Source: Pseudomonadota bacterium (GTDB taxonomy: Bacteria > Pseudomonadota > Alphaproteobacteria > Rhizobiales > Xanthobacteraceae). Taken from it: 64,000 bases of DNA. Both the position numbers and the translations under genes were made by a program. The stretch is from assembly GCA_023422775.1 (NCBI GenBank), contig JAFAGM010000004.1, positions 34,820 to 98,819 of the forward strand, given 5' to 3'. Shown here one piece after another: positions 8,298 to 17,499 of the stretch. The first letter of the stretch is position 1. Each line of letters starts with the position of its first letter. Under the pieces are notes generated by a model. It searched no databases and was not told the DNA's origin. It was given only the letters and a program-made list of their open reading frames with translations.

Positions 8298-9254
8298 GTG
8301 CCAGGGGCATCGCGTAGGACCAGCGACAGGAGTTCCGCCAACGCCATCACGGCTGACCTGGTTGCGGTCCTCGTCGCCGTGACAGATGGCGAACCGAAGA
8401 TCATGACCATCGCCAACGCCGGCGCGCTGCCGAGCGGTCCGTTCGAATTCGCGCACCGTTCGCTGCAAACCGGGCTGCGGGCGTGGGTCGAGGCGCAGAC
8501 CGGGCATCCGCTCGGCTACGTCGAGCAGCTCTACACCTTCGCCGATCGCGGAAGGACCGGCGACGCCAGGTCACCGCACTCGATCTCGATCAGCTATCTC
8601 GGCCTCGCCCGCGAAGACCAGGTGGGTCAGGGTTTCGAGGCCCATTGGTCTGGCTGGTACGAGTACTTCCCGTGGGAGGATCAACGGACCGGCCTGCCCG
8701 CTCCGCTGGGGAAGATGCTGGCGTCCCGGCTGCGGGCGTGGTCGAAGGCCGCTTCCACCGCCGCCCTGCAGCGCGAACGCTGGCAGCGCGCGGCCATCAC
8801 CTTTGGCCTCGACGAGCGCGAATGGAACGAGGAGCTGGTGCTGCAGCGCTACGAGCTGCTCTACGAAGCCGGATTGATCCAGGAAGCGGTGCGTGACGGG
8901 GCGGATACCACCGCCGTCATTCCCGGCCGGCCGATGACCGGCGACCATCGCCGCATCCTCGCGACCGGAATTGCCAGGCTGCGCGCCAAGATCAAGTACC
9001 GGCCCGTCGTGTTCGAACTGATGCCGGCGGAATTCACCCTGCTGCAACTGCAACGCAGTGTTGAGGCGCTTGCAGGCCGGCTGGTCCACAAGCAGAACTT
9101 CCGCCGCCTCATCGAGCAGCAGCAACTCGTTGAGGAAACTGGCGCAATCGCCGCCGAGACCATCGGGCGGCCGGCAAAACTGTTCCGCTTCCGCCACGCC
9201 GTGCTGGCCGAACGGGCGGTTGCCGGCACCAAGCTTCCGCTTTCGCGCACTTGA
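8298..9254 (+). CDS. nadQ: NadQ-type regulator of NAD synthesis (Nudix-related, winged helix)
   Basis: A 318-residue protein. The N-terminal two thirds resemble a Nudix fold without the Nudix box (GYVEQLYTFADRGR and HSISISYLGL are typical). The C-terminal third (ELMPAEFTLLQLQRSVEAL) resembles the winged helix of NrtR-like regulators. Alphaproteobacterial proteins of this kind, called NadQ, are known as repressors of de novo NAD synthesis. The gene stops 54 bases before nadA, and two palindromes lie between. The start is a GTG at 8298; a later start would cut into the fold. Confidence 0.82.
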   Translation: MPGASRRTSDRSSANAITADLVAVLVAVTDGEPKIMTIANAGALPSGPFEFAHRSLQTGLRAWVEAQTGHPLGYVEQLYTFADRGRTGDARSPHSISISYLGLAREDQVGQGFEAHWSGWYEYFPWEDQRTGLPAPLGKMLASRLRAWSKAASTAALQRERWQRAAITFGLDEREWNEELVLQRYELLYEAGLIQEAVRDGADTTAVIPGRPMTGDHRRILATGIARLRAKIKYRPVVFELMPAEFTLLQLQRSVEALAGRLVHKQNFRRLIEQQQLVEETGAIAAETIGRPAKLFRFRHAVLAERAVAGTKLPLSRT

Positions 9255-9261
9255 CTTCGAT

Positions 9262-9280
9262 TATGCTCAGGATAAGTATA
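9262..9280. promoter_or_regulatory. Putative NadQ operator, distal half-matched site
   Basis: TATGCTC-AGGAT-AAGTATA is an imperfect palindrome with the same 7-5-7 layout as the perfect site 27 bases downstream. Five of seven arm positions pair. It probably overlaps the nadA promoter. Confidence 0.55.
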
Positions 9281-9288
9281 AGCCATAA

Positions 9289-9307
9289 TATACTCATGGA
9301 GAGTATA
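9289..9307. promoter_or_regulatory. Putative NadQ operator, perfect palindrome
   Basis: TATACTC-ATGGA-GAGTATA is a perfect 7-5-7 inverted repeat whose right arm ends one base before the nadA ATG. It includes the GGAGAG ribosome-binding sequence, so a bound regulator would also cover translation initiation. Assignment to NadQ rests on position only. Confidence 0.7.
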
Positions 9308-9308
9308 A

Positions 9309-10295
9309 ATGGCCGATCTCAGCTCCGCCTCGCACACCCGTTCCGCAACGCTCTATGAAAGGGTCAAGAGGGTCATCCCGCCGCCCGAATGGGCCAGCTT
9401 CGCCGAGGATGTCGATGCCGTCCTCGATCTGAAGCGGGCCCGCAACGCGGTCGTCCTGGCGCATAACTATCAGACCCCGGAAATCTTCCACGGCGTCGCC
9501 GACATCGTGGGCGACAGCCTCCTGCTCGCGCGCGAGGCGGCCAGGGTCGATGCCGACATCATCGTGCTGGCCGGCGTGCACTTCATGGCGGAGACGGCGA
9601 AGCTTCTGAACCCGGAAAAGACCGTGCTGCTTCCGGATCTTGCGGCCGGCTGTTCACTTGCGGACTCCATCACCGCGCAGGATGTGCGGCTGATGCGGCA
9701 GCGCTATCCCGGCGTGCCTGTCGTCACCTACGTCAATACTTCAGCCGCGGTGAAGGCTGAATCCGACATCTGCTGCACCTCGGGCAATGCGCTGAAGGTC
9801 GTGGAGTCGCTTGGCGTCGAGCGCGTCATCATGCTGCCGGATGAATATCTGGCGCAGAACATCGCCGCGCAGACGAACGTGAAGATCATCGCGTGGAAGG
9901 GCCATTGCGAGGTGCATGAGTTGTTCACCGCATACGACGTGCGACAACTGCGCGAAAATCACCCTGACGTGACAATCCTCGCACATCCGGAGTGTCCGCC
10001 CGAAGTTGTGGCGGAAGCCGATTTCTCCGGCTCGACCGCAGCGATGTCGGACTTCGTCGGCAAGCGGCGGCCGCCCCGGGTCGTGCTGCTGACGGAATGC
10101 TCGATGAGCGACAATGTTTCGGTGCTCCACCCCGACGTGGAATTCATCCGGCCCTGCAATCTGTGCCCGCACATGAAGCGGATCACGCTGAAGAACATTC
10201 GCCACGCGCTGGAAACCGGCCGGCACGAAGTGACGATCGACCCGGCGATCGCGGCGCAGGCACGGCGTGCTGTCGAAAGGATGCTGGCGATATGA
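9309..10295 (+). CDS. nadA: Quinolinate synthase
   Basis: A 328-residue enzyme that condenses iminoaspartate with dihydroxyacetone phosphate to quinolinate, using a [4Fe-4S] cluster. The cysteines are in AGCSLADS, CCTSGNA and CNLCPHM, at the spacing seen in NadA. HNYQTPEIF and GVHFMAETAK are further family motifs. The ATG at 9309 is placed by the upstream GGAGAG. It is the first gene of an operon in which nadB overlaps its stop by four bases. Confidence 0.97.
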   Translation: MADLSSASHTRSATLYERVKRVIPPPEWASFAEDVDAVLDLKRARNAVVLAHNYQTPEIFHGVADIVGDSLLLAREAARVDADIIVLAGVHFMAETAKLLNPEKTVLLPDLAAGCSLADSITAQDVRLMRQRYPGVPVVTYVNTSAAVKAESDICCTSGNALKVVESLGVERVIMLPDEYLAQNIAAQTNVKIIAWKGHCEVHELFTAYDVRQLRENHPDVTILAHPECPPEVVAEADFSGSTAAMSDFVGKRRPPRVVLLTECSMSDNVSVLHPDVEFIRPCNLCPHMKRITLKNIRHALETGRHEVTIDPAIAAQARRAVERMLAI

Positions 10296-11845
10296 GCACA
10301 GAAATCTCGGCATCGAACGACCGTCCCGTCATCATCGGCGGCGGCGCAGCCGGATTGATGACCGCGCTGCTGATGGCGCCGGAGCCGGTGTTGCTGATGT
10401 CGAAGGCACCGCTTGGAGCCGAGGCGTCGAGCCTGTGGGCGCAAGGTGGACTTGCGGCGGCGGTGGGCGAAGACGACGATCCTGCGCTTCATCTGGCCGA
10501 TACGCTCGCCGCGGGCGCTGGACTTTGCGATGAAGCCGTCGCGAGCCGCATCGTTTACGCGGCGCCCGCAGCCGTCGAACACCTCGCGAGGCTGGGCGTT
10601 GCTTTCGACCGCCGGCCGGATGGCGGATGGCGGCTCGGCCTCGAGGCCGCCCACGGCCGCGACCGGATCGTGCATGCCACCGGCGACGGCACTGGCCGCG
10701 AGATCATGCGGGCCCTGATCGCGGCGGTTCGCCGCTGTCCTTCGATCACGCTGCTGGAGGGCGTCGAGGCGCGGAGCCTCTTTGTGGAAGACAACGCGAT
10801 CAAGGGCGTGCTCGCGGTGAGCGCGCGCGGCCCTATCGCGATCGACACCGGCCGCGTCGTGATCGCCACGGGCGGAATCGGTGGGCTGTTTCCGGACAGC
10901 ACCAATCCTGCCGGCTGTTTTGGTCAGGGGCTGGCGCTGGCGGCGCGCGCGGGCGCGCAGCTTTCCGATCTCGAATTCATCCAGTTTCACCCGACCGCGT
11001 TCGACGGGCCGCAGCGCCCGATGCCGCTGGTCACCGAGGCCGTGCGCGGCGACGGCGCGATCCTGATCGACGACACCGGGCAACGCTTCATGGCGGACCA
11101 GCCGGGCGCCGAGCTTGCTCCTCGCGATATCGTTGCGCGCGCGGTCTGGCGTCATCGCGCCGAAGGGCACCGCGTATTCCTCGACGCGCGGAAACGACCG
11201 GGAACGGAATTCGCGAAGCGTTATCCCGTCATCTCCGCATTCTGCAAGATGGCCGGGATCGATCCCGCCACTGATCCGATTCCGGTCCGGCCGGCGGTGC
11301 ATTACCACATGGGCGGCATATCCGTTGATATCGAAGGCCGCAGCAGCGTGAATGGCCTGTGGGCCTGCGGCGAAGTCAGTCGCACCGGCCTGCATGGCTC
11401 CAACCGGCTCGCCAGCAACTCGCTGATGGAAGCGATCGTCTGTGCGCGATGGGTTGCGGAGAGCGTCCGGGGCGCGGACCGTGGCCCGCTGAAGGCGCGC
11501 GTTACCCATGTGCCGCCACCCGCGTCCGACCCTTCCGCCGTGCGGCCGATACTTTCCCAAAGCCTCGGCGTGCTGCGCAACCGGCACGGCATGGAACGCG
11601 CGATCCGCAGCCTCTATCCGATCGCAACAGGCCGTGGCGCGGCAGCCGATCCCGCACTGGTCGGATTGATGATCGCAGTTGCCGCCTGGCGGCGCGAGGA
11701 AAGCCGCGGCGGACATTACCGGAGCGACTTCCCAGACGCCCTCGCGGTGGGCGTGCCGTCAACCAGCTCGCTTGTCGATGCGTTCGACGCCGCCCGCGAC
11801 ATCGTTGGAACCGGATTCATGACCGTTGGGAGTGCCCATCCGTGA
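10292..11845 (+). CDS. nadB: L-aspartate oxidase
   Basis: A 517-residue flavoprotein that oxidises L-aspartate to iminoaspartate, the substrate of NadA. The FAD dinucleotide-binding motif GGGAAGLMTALL is near the N-terminus. SSLWAQGGLAAAVGEDD, EFIQFHPTAF and the C-terminal HYHMGGISVD and GEVSRTGLHGSNRLASNSL are family landmarks. The start ATG at 10292 overlaps the nadA stop (ATGA), so the two are translationally coupled; the frame is open far upstream but only as a shadow of nadA. Confidence 0.97.
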   Translation: MSTEISASNDRPVIIGGGAAGLMTALLMAPEPVLLMSKAPLGAEASSLWAQGGLAAAVGEDDDPALHLADTLAAGAGLCDEAVASRIVYAAPAAVEHLARLGVAFDRRPDGGWRLGLEAAHGRDRIVHATGDGTGREIMRALIAAVRRCPSITLLEGVEARSLFVEDNAIKGVLAVSARGPIAIDTGRVVIATGGIGGLFPDSTNPAGCFGQGLALAARAGAQLSDLEFIQFHPTAFDGPQRPMPLVTEAVRGDGAILIDDTGQRFMADQPGAELAPRDIVARAVWRHRAEGHRVFLDARKRPGTEFAKRYPVISAFCKMAGIDPATDPIPVRPAVHYHMGGISVDIEGRSSVNGLWACGEVSRTGLHGSNRLASNSLMEAIVCARWVAESVRGADRGPLKARVTHVPPPASDPSAVRPILSQSLGVLRNRHGMERAIRSLYPIATGRGAAADPALVGLMIAVAAWRREESRGGHYRSDFPDALAVGVPSTSSLVDAFDAARDIVGTGFMTVGSAHP

Positions 11846-12711
11846 CACTTGCGCCGCTTCTGCCCCTCATGTACGAGCCGCTGGTTCGAACCGCCCTGCT
11901 CGAAGACCTCGGGCGCGCCGGGGACATCACCGCCGATGCGATCGTGCCGGCCGACAGGTACGCCTCGCTCGTTCTGCGCGCTCGTCAGCCCGGCGCGGTG
12001 GCCGGACTCGACATCGCCCGCTGCGTCTTTCAACTCGTCAACCCCGCGATCCGCCTCGACGCGAAGCGGCCTGACGGAAGCGTGGTGGCGCCGGGCGACG
12101 TGATCGCGACCATCGAGGGCCCAGCGCGCGCCGTGTTGACCGGCGAGCGGACCGCACTAAATTTCCTCTGCCATCTGAGCGGCGTCGCGACCGCGACAGC
12201 CTTGCTGGTATCAGCCACTCAAGGCACAAGGGCGCGCATCGTCTGCACCCGAAAGACGACGCCCGGACTGCGCGCGCTCGAGAAATACGCCGTGCGCGCC
12301 GGCGGCGGCAGCAATCATCGGTTCGGCCTCGACGATGCCGTTCTGATCAAGGACAACCACATCGCGCTGGCCGGCGACATCCGCACCGCGATCGAGCGGG
12401 CGAAAGCCCATGCCGGGCACCTCGTCAAGATCGAGGTCGAGGTCGATACCCTGGCGCAACTCGCACAGGCTCTCGATATCGGCGTGGATGCGGTGCTGCT
12501 CGACAACATGACGGTCGCGCAGCTTTCGGAAGCCGTGGCGATGACGGCGGGACGCGCGATCACGGAAGCTTCCGGCCGCATCACTGCGGAGACCGCCAAG
12601 GCAATCGCAGCGACCGGCGTCGACCTGATTTCCGCCGGCTGGCTGACGCACAGTTCAGCCGCCCTCGATATCGGGCTCGATTACCTGGAGTTCAGTTCGG
12701 CCGCGAATTGA
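11842..12711 (+). CDS. nadC: Nicotinate-nucleotide pyrophosphorylase (carboxylating)
   Basis: A 289-residue quinolinate phosphoribosyltransferase that converts quinolinate and PRPP to nicotinate mononucleotide, CO2 and PPi. Landmarks are EDLGRAGDIT, ERTALNFLCHLSGVAT, CTRKTTPGLRALEKYAV and IKDNHIALAG, with VDAVLLDNM near the end. The chosen GTG start overlaps the nadB stop (GTGA). An ATG at 11869 is in frame and would remove nine residues. It completes the aspartate-to-NAMN pathway. Confidence 0.96.
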   Translation: MTLAPLLPLMYEPLVRTALLEDLGRAGDITADAIVPADRYASLVLRARQPGAVAGLDIARCVFQLVNPAIRLDAKRPDGSVVAPGDVIATIEGPARAVLTGERTALNFLCHLSGVATATALLVSATQGTRARIVCTRKTTPGLRALEKYAVRAGGGSNHRFGLDDAVLIKDNHIALAGDIRTAIERAKAHAGHLVKIEVEVDTLAQLAQALDIGVDAVLLDNMTVAQLSEAVAMTAGRAITEASGRITAETAKAIAATGVDLISAGWLTHSSAALDIGLDYLEFSSAAN

Positions 12712-12740
12712 CCAGCGCAACCAGCGCTGCGTGCGGGGAA

Positions 12741-13556
12741 TCATTCGGCCGGGCGAACCACGGCCTTCTTTTCCTCGCGCATCAGCCGGTTGTTGCGCTG
12801 AACCACCGAATAGCTCGCGAGCGAAAACAGGATGACGAGGAACTGGATCGACAGCGCCTCGAGCGTCGGATTGAGCCCGATCGCGGTCAGGAACTCCGAT
12901 CCCTTCACGTCGGTGACCGGGATGATGGCCTGCTCCTGGAATTCCTGCACCGCCTCGCCGATGAACTTGATCGCCATCGCGAACAGGAACGCGGAGGTGA
13001 TGATGAACAGCGGCCGCAACGGCAGCTTCCGGGCAATCAGGTTGATGAAATAGAACAGCACGGCAAGCGCCACTGCCGCCGCGGCAAGGCCGGCGAACAG
13101 GCCGGCGCTCCAGCCGCCTTCGGTCTTGGCCAGCGCGTTGATGAACAGGACGGTCTCGGCACCCTCGCGAAACACCGCAAAGAAGGCCAGCGCGCCGATC
13201 GCCCATACCGTGTCCTGCGACAGCGCCTGATCGGCCTTGTGCGCGAGGTAATCCTGCCATCCGCGGGGATCCTGCTTCACCATCAGCCAGCCGCTGACAT
13301 AGAGCATCAACGCGGCGGCAAACAGAATGATGAAGCCTTCCAGGACGTCGCTGTGGTCGCCGGAGTTCAGCACCGCAAACAACCAGGCCGCCACGAAGCT
13401 GGCGGCAACGGCGACGAGCGCACCGCCGTACAGGGCGTTGATGCGATGGCCGGCACCGACCTTGTTGAGATAGCCCGCAAGCGCTGCGATCACCAGCATG
13501 GCTTCGAGCCCCTCGCGGAGCAGGATGACGGCGGCCTGAATGAATGCTGACGACAT
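12741..13556 (-). CDS. FTR1-family iron permease
   Basis: A 271-residue inner-membrane protein with about seven membrane segments. It has two REGxE motifs, REGLE near the N-terminus and REGAE mid-protein, which carry iron in FTR1/EfeU transporters. The C-terminal tail is short and charged. It lacks the usual partners EfeO and EfeB next to it, so its oxidase or binding protein must lie elsewhere or not be needed. I see no clear iron-responsive box in the 150-base upstream gap. Confidence 0.9.
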   Translation of the reverse strand: MSSAFIQAAVILLREGLEAMLVIAALAGYLNKVGAGHRINALYGGALVAVAASFVAAWLFAVLNSGDHSDVLEGFIILFAAALMLYVSGWLMVKQDPRGWQDYLAHKADQALSQDTVWAIGALAFFAVFREGAETVLFINALAKTEGGWSAGLFAGLAAAAVALAVLFYFINLIARKLPLRPLFIITSAFLFAMAIKFIGEAVQEFQEQAIIPVTDVKGSEFLTAIGLNPTLEALSIQFLVILFSLASYSVVQRNNRLMREEKKAVVRPAE

Positions 13557-13709
13557 GGAATGGCACCTGATTTTTTGCCCGTTTTATCTTCCAAACGATT
13601 CAAGTAAAGCGGGCTCTCGCGACACCACCGCGTCAATGCGACGGGGCGGCAAGCAACCCCCGTAACTCGGGCACTTCCGGAAATTGCGACAGATTAGAAT
13701 TGTTCAATT

Positions 13710-14801
13710 TCAACCGGGCTGCCCGACCGGCACGGCCAGCTTCCGCTCATCCTGCCCGACACGGCGCGCGACCAGGCGGTCGGTCTGCAGGACCGCGAGC
13801 GTCAGGACCACGATTGCGACCGCCTGATGCGCCAGCGCGAGATCGATCGGCACCTGGTGCAGCAGCGTGAGAATGCCGAGCACGGCCTGCAGGGCGATCG
13901 CGGCGAACAGCCACCATGCGCCGCCGATCACGGCCGCGCCCGCCCGCGAGCGCACCGTGTCGATCGCGTGCAGGAGCGCCAGCACCAGCAGTGCGTAAGC
14001 GGTCATGCGGTGCTCGAACTGGACCGTGAGCGTGTTGTCGAACAGGTTGCGCCACCACGGCTCCTCGAAGAACAGCCGCGCCGCCGATGGAATGAAGGCA
14101 CCGTCAATCTCCGGCCAGGTGTTGTAGACCCTGCCGGCGCGCAGGCCTGCGACCAGCGCGCCGAAATAGATCTGCAGGAACGTCAGTCCCAGCAACACGA
14201 TGCCGGTTACCTTGAGTCGCGGCGGCGCAGCGGCGTGCGGGCGCGCCGTCAACCGCCGCAGCGTCCAGACGATGGCGGCAAAAATGATGAGGGCCAGCAT
14301 CAGATGCGCCGCCAACCGATACTGCGACACCTCGGTCCGGTGCGACAGGCCGGATGCGACCATCCACCAGCCGACCGCGCCCTGCAGAGCCCCAAGAGTA
14401 AAGATCAGCCACAGCCGTCGCTTCAGTTCGCCACTCAGCGCGCCGCGCCACAGGAAGAACAGGAACGGCAGCAGGTAGACCGCGCCGATCACGCGCCCGA
14501 GCAGCCGGTGGCTCCATTCCCACCAGAAGATCGTCTTGAACTCGGACAGGCTCATGCCGGCGTTGAGTTCGCGATATTGCGGGATGGTCTTGTAGCCCTC
14601 GAAGGCCTGCGCCCATTGCGCCTCGTTGAGCGGCGGCAGCGTTCCGGTGACGGGCTTCCACTCCACGATCGACAATCCGGATTCCGTCAGCCGCGTAGCG
14701 CCGCCGACCAGCACCATGAGCGCGATCAGGACGGCGACCGCGATCAGCCACCATTTGACGGCGGCAGGTAGCGGGGTGTCGCGGGTGGAACTGGCGGTCA
14801 T
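13710..14801 (-). CDS. ctaA: Heme A synthase (COX15/CtaA)
   Basis: A 363-residue membrane protein with eight predicted segments in two related halves. The conserved histidines appear in WEWSHRLLGRVIG, SGLSHRTEVSQYRLAAHL, QFEHRMTAY and LHQVPIDLALAHQ. It converts heme O to heme A for cytochrome c oxidase. The start KWWLIAVAVL and the signature TRLTESGLSIVEWKP are typical of the alphaproteobacterial type 2 form. It is transcribed away from the DUF2842 gene. Confidence 0.96.
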   Translation of the reverse strand: MTASSTRDTPLPAAVKWWLIAVAVLIALMVLVGGATRLTESGLSIVEWKPVTGTLPPLNEAQWAQAFEGYKTIPQYRELNAGMSLSEFKTIFWWEWSHRLLGRVIGAVYLLPFLFFLWRGALSGELKRRLWLIFTLGALQGAVGWWMVASGLSHRTEVSQYRLAAHLMLALIIFAAIVWTLRRLTARPHAAAPPRLKVTGIVLLGLTFLQIYFGALVAGLRAGRVYNTWPEIDGAFIPSAARLFFEEPWWRNLFDNTLTVQFEHRMTAYALLVLALLHAIDTVRSRAGAAVIGGAWWLFAAIALQAVLGILTLLHQVPIDLALAHQAVAIVVLTLAVLQTDRLVARRVGQDERKLAVPVGQPG

Positions 14802-14907
14802 TCACCTGTCTCGACGCCGCCCGGAGGGCGTGCTTGATTGAATTGGCGCGCCCCTTATAGTCCGCCCCTCCCCGTGCGCAACCTGCCACGAGCTGCACAA
14901 ATTCGCC

Positions 14908-15120
14908 ATGACGATACGCACCCGCAAATTCTTCGGAACCATCGCGCTGCTGGTGCTGGTCGTGGTGTGGTCGCTGATGGGAATGACCATCGCGCAGACG
15001 CCGTGGCTTGCCTCTTCGGGCCTGCTGCAGGCGATCTTCTATGTCGTGGCGGGGCTGGGCTGGGTACTGCCGGCGATGCCGATCATCAGTTGGATGTCGC
15101 GGCCGGACCGCCCGACCTAG
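14908..15120 (+). CDS. DUF2842 small membrane protein
   Basis: A 70-residue protein with two membrane segments (about residues 9-28 and 37-58) and the ending GWVLPAMPIISWMSRPD, which matches the alphaproteobacterial DUF2842 family. Its function is unknown. It is divergent from ctaA, which hints at a respiratory link but does not prove one. Its stop codon overlaps the stop of the convergent deacetylase gene by four bases. Confidence 0.85.
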   Translation: MTIRTRKFFGTIALLVLVVVWSLMGMTIAQTPWLASSGLLQAIFYVVAGLGWVLPAMPIISWMSRPDRPT

Positions 15121-16133
15121 CGCCTGACGTCCCAGGCAGGTTTCACCGGCGCAAACATCACCCCGGACAGCAGCACGCGCATCATCCGCAGCGAGCGCTG
15201 CCGTCCGTCCCAGACGATCCGCGGCAGCGCGTGCAGATCGGTGTCCCCCCTTGTCTCGACGACGCCGGAGATCGCCGAGACCGCGCTCGCGAGCCCTGCC
15301 TCCTGCACCATGAGAACGTGTTCGCGGCGCCAGGAATCCCGCTCGCCGAAGGGATAGGCGAAATGCCTGACATCGCGATGCAAGGCAGTCTGCATGACGG
15401 CGTTGCCCATCGCGATCTCGCGCTCCGCGTCAACCGCGCGCAGGTTCGACAGCACCGGATAGTTTACGGTCGCGCTGCCGATCGTCACCAGCGGATCGGC
15501 GGCAAGTGTGGCCAGATCCTCCCAGTCCATCGACGAGCCACGCGATAGCGCTGCAAGGTCGACGGAATAGCGCGTACAAAGATCGTTGATCGCAAGAGTG
15601 AGATCCTGCGGCGGCAGCGCGCGCATCCAGTTCGCCAGAAAATCGTAGATTTGATACTTCTCCGACGTAGTACCCGTGCCGAAACGCCGCTCCTTGCGAT
15701 CGATCACCAGGCTGATGCGATTCTCCCGCGCGATCAGGTCTTCCAGTCCAAGCCACCAGGCCTCGCCGAGTCCGTCCGGAAACGCGGTCGGCAGGTAGAC
15801 CGTGAAGGGCACACCGTGCCCCGACAGCACCGGATAAGCCGATGCGATGACATCCTTGCAACCACCGTCGAAGGTCAGGCAGACAAATCGATTGGGCTGG
15901 GCCAGCGTCACCGCGCGGCGGCATGCCTCGTCCATCGAGACCAGATCGAATTTCCAGCGCTTCAGCGCGCGGATAGCCCGGTCGAGAAATTGCGGTGTGA
16001 TTTCGCGCCACCGGTTCGGCTGGAACCGCTCGGTGCGGCGCGGACGCACGCGCTCGAACCGCAAGATGACGCCGGCGCCCCCTGTCTGCCGCTGCTTCAG
16101 CCTGAAATAACCGCTGAAATAAGCGAGCTCCAT
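15117..16133 (-). CDS. Polysaccharide deacetylase-fold protein with degenerate active site
   Basis: A 338-residue NodB-like protein, first gene of the polysaccharide locus. The fold is recognisable from FVCLTFDGGCKD, VPFTVYLPTAF and HFAYPFGERDSW. The metal site is not: the usual TFDDG reads TFDGG, and the H-(S/T)-x-x-x-H motif reads SATVNYP, with Ala and Tyr where the two histidines belong. It may be a non-catalytic or altered enzyme. I chose the ATG at 16133; the frame is open to 16361 but that would run into the promoter region of the divergent acetyltransferase gene. Confidence 0.8.
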   Translation of the reverse strand: MELAYFSGYFRLKQRQTGGAGVILRFERVRPRRTERFQPNRWREITPQFLDRAIRALKRWKFDLVSMDEACRRAVTLAQPNRFVCLTFDGGCKDVIASAYPVLSGHGVPFTVYLPTAFPDGLGEAWWLGLEDLIARENRISLVIDRKERRFGTGTTSEKYQIYDFLANWMRALPPQDLTLAINDLCTRYSVDLAALSRGSSMDWEDLATLAADPLVTIGSATVNYPVLSNLRAVDAEREIAMGNAVMQTALHRDVRHFAYPFGERDSWRREHVLMVQEAGLASAVSAISGVVETRGDTDLHALPRIVWDGRQRSLRMMRVLLSGVMFAPVKPAWDVRR

Positions 16134-16300
16134 CCGCGCCTGCTGCAGGATCCCGATTTCCGACACCAAGGTTTCGCCCCCAACTACGGCCGCGCGATCC
16201 CGGGCGCAGCCGGCACTACCATTACTCTTTGTTGACGTTTCCCTGCGAAGGTCGGCGAAAGCTACAAATTGTAAACATCTCATATAACACGGGCTCTGCG

Positions 16301-17491
16301 ATGACCATGGCTGCCGCGATTGAAGACCGCACAGCGGATCCAAACGCGCGGTCGACGGCAAGCCGCATCAAGAGCATCGACATCGTGCGCGACCTCGCGG
16401 CTGCCGAGGCCGTCTGGCGCGGCCTGGAAGGCCCGCAGACATCGTTCACACCGTATCAGCGATTCGATTTTCTCAAACCATGGCAGGCTAACGTCGGCGC
16501 ACGCGAGGGCCTTGCTCCCTTCATCGTGATCGCCTTCGACGCGAACCGCCGGCCACTGCTGCTGTTACCGCTCGTGCTCCGGCACGCCTACGGCGCGCGC
16601 TGCGCCGGTTTCATGGGCGGCAAGCATTCGACCTTCAATATGGCGCTGTGGGATCATGATTTCGCCGCAAGTGCGACAGAGGCCGACCTCGACGGCCTGA
16701 TATCGGCGATATCAGAGCGCTCCGAAGCCGACGTCCTTGCCTTGCATCAGCAACCCGCACGCTGGCGCGACCTGCCGAATCCCCTCGCGCTGTTGCCGCA
16801 TCAACCCTCGGCCAACGATTGCCCGTTGCTGACGATGGAACCTGGTGCGGCGCCCACCACGCTGGTCAGCAACTCGTTCCGCCGCCGCCTCAAGGGGAAG
16901 GAGCGCAAGCTGCAGGCCCTGCCCGGCTATCGCTCCTACGTCGCTTCGGCAGAGGCCGACATCGCGCGGCTGCTCGACTGGTTCTTCCGCGTCAAGCCGC
17001 TGCGCATGGCCGAACAGAAGCTGCCCAACGTGTTCGCCGACCCCGGCATCGAGGATTTCGTCCGCAGCGCCTGCACGACGAAGCGCACCGACGGCAGGCA
17101 CGCCATCGATATTCACGCTCTGGAATGCGATGAGGAAGTCATCGCGATCTTTGCCGGCGTCGCCGACGGCTATCGCTTCTCGATGATGTTCAACACCTAC
17201 ACGATGTCGCCGAATTCGAAATACAGCCCCGGCCTGATCCTGATGCGCGACATCATCGATCACTATGCCGCGCAGAACTATCGCGCGCTCGACCTCGGCA
17301 TCGGATCGGACGACTACAAGCGGCTGTTCTGCAAGGGCGACGAACCGATCTTCGACAGCTTCATTGCGCTCAGCCAGCGCGGCAGGTTCGCCGCCGGCGT
17401 GATGTCCGGCCTCAACCGCACCAAGCGGCTGGTGAAGCACAATCCGGCGCTGCTGGAGATGGCACAGAAGCTGCGCAGCGCGTTCGGCTAA
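16301..17491 (+). CDS. CelD/BcsL-type GNAT acetyltransferase
   Basis: A 396-residue protein of the CelD/BcsL acetyltransferase family. SFTPYQRFDFLKPWQ opens the first domain. NSFRRRLKGKERKL starts the second, and LILMRDIIDHYAAQNYRALDLGIG with DDYKRLFC forms the acyl-CoA-binding core. Such proteins N- or O-acylate sugars or lipid-linked precursors in exopolysaccharide pathways. The gene is divergent from the deacetylase, with 167 bases between. The ATG at 16301 is preferred; an upstream in-frame ATG at 16229 adds 24 unconserved residues. Confidence 0.82.
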   Translation: MTMAAAIEDRTADPNARSTASRIKSIDIVRDLAAAEAVWRGLEGPQTSFTPYQRFDFLKPWQANVGAREGLAPFIVIAFDANRRPLLLLPLVLRHAYGARCAGFMGGKHSTFNMALWDHDFAASATEADLDGLISAISERSEADVLALHQQPARWRDLPNPLALLPHQPSANDCPLLTMEPGAAPTTLVSNSFRRRLKGKERKLQALPGYRSYVASAEADIARLLDWFFRVKPLRMAEQKLPNVFADPGIEDFVRSACTTKRTDGRHAIDIHALECDEEVIAIFAGVADGYRFSMMFNTYTMSPNSKYSPGLILMRDIIDHYAAQNYRALDLGIGSDDYKRLFCKGDEPIFDSFIALSQRGRFAAGVMSGLNRTKRLVKHNPALLEMAQKLRSAFG

Positions 17492-17499
17492 ACCGCAGA

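Noticed and set aside
9959..11716. A 585-codon minus-strand frame
   Set aside because: It is antisense to nadA and nadB; composition is that of a shadow frame.
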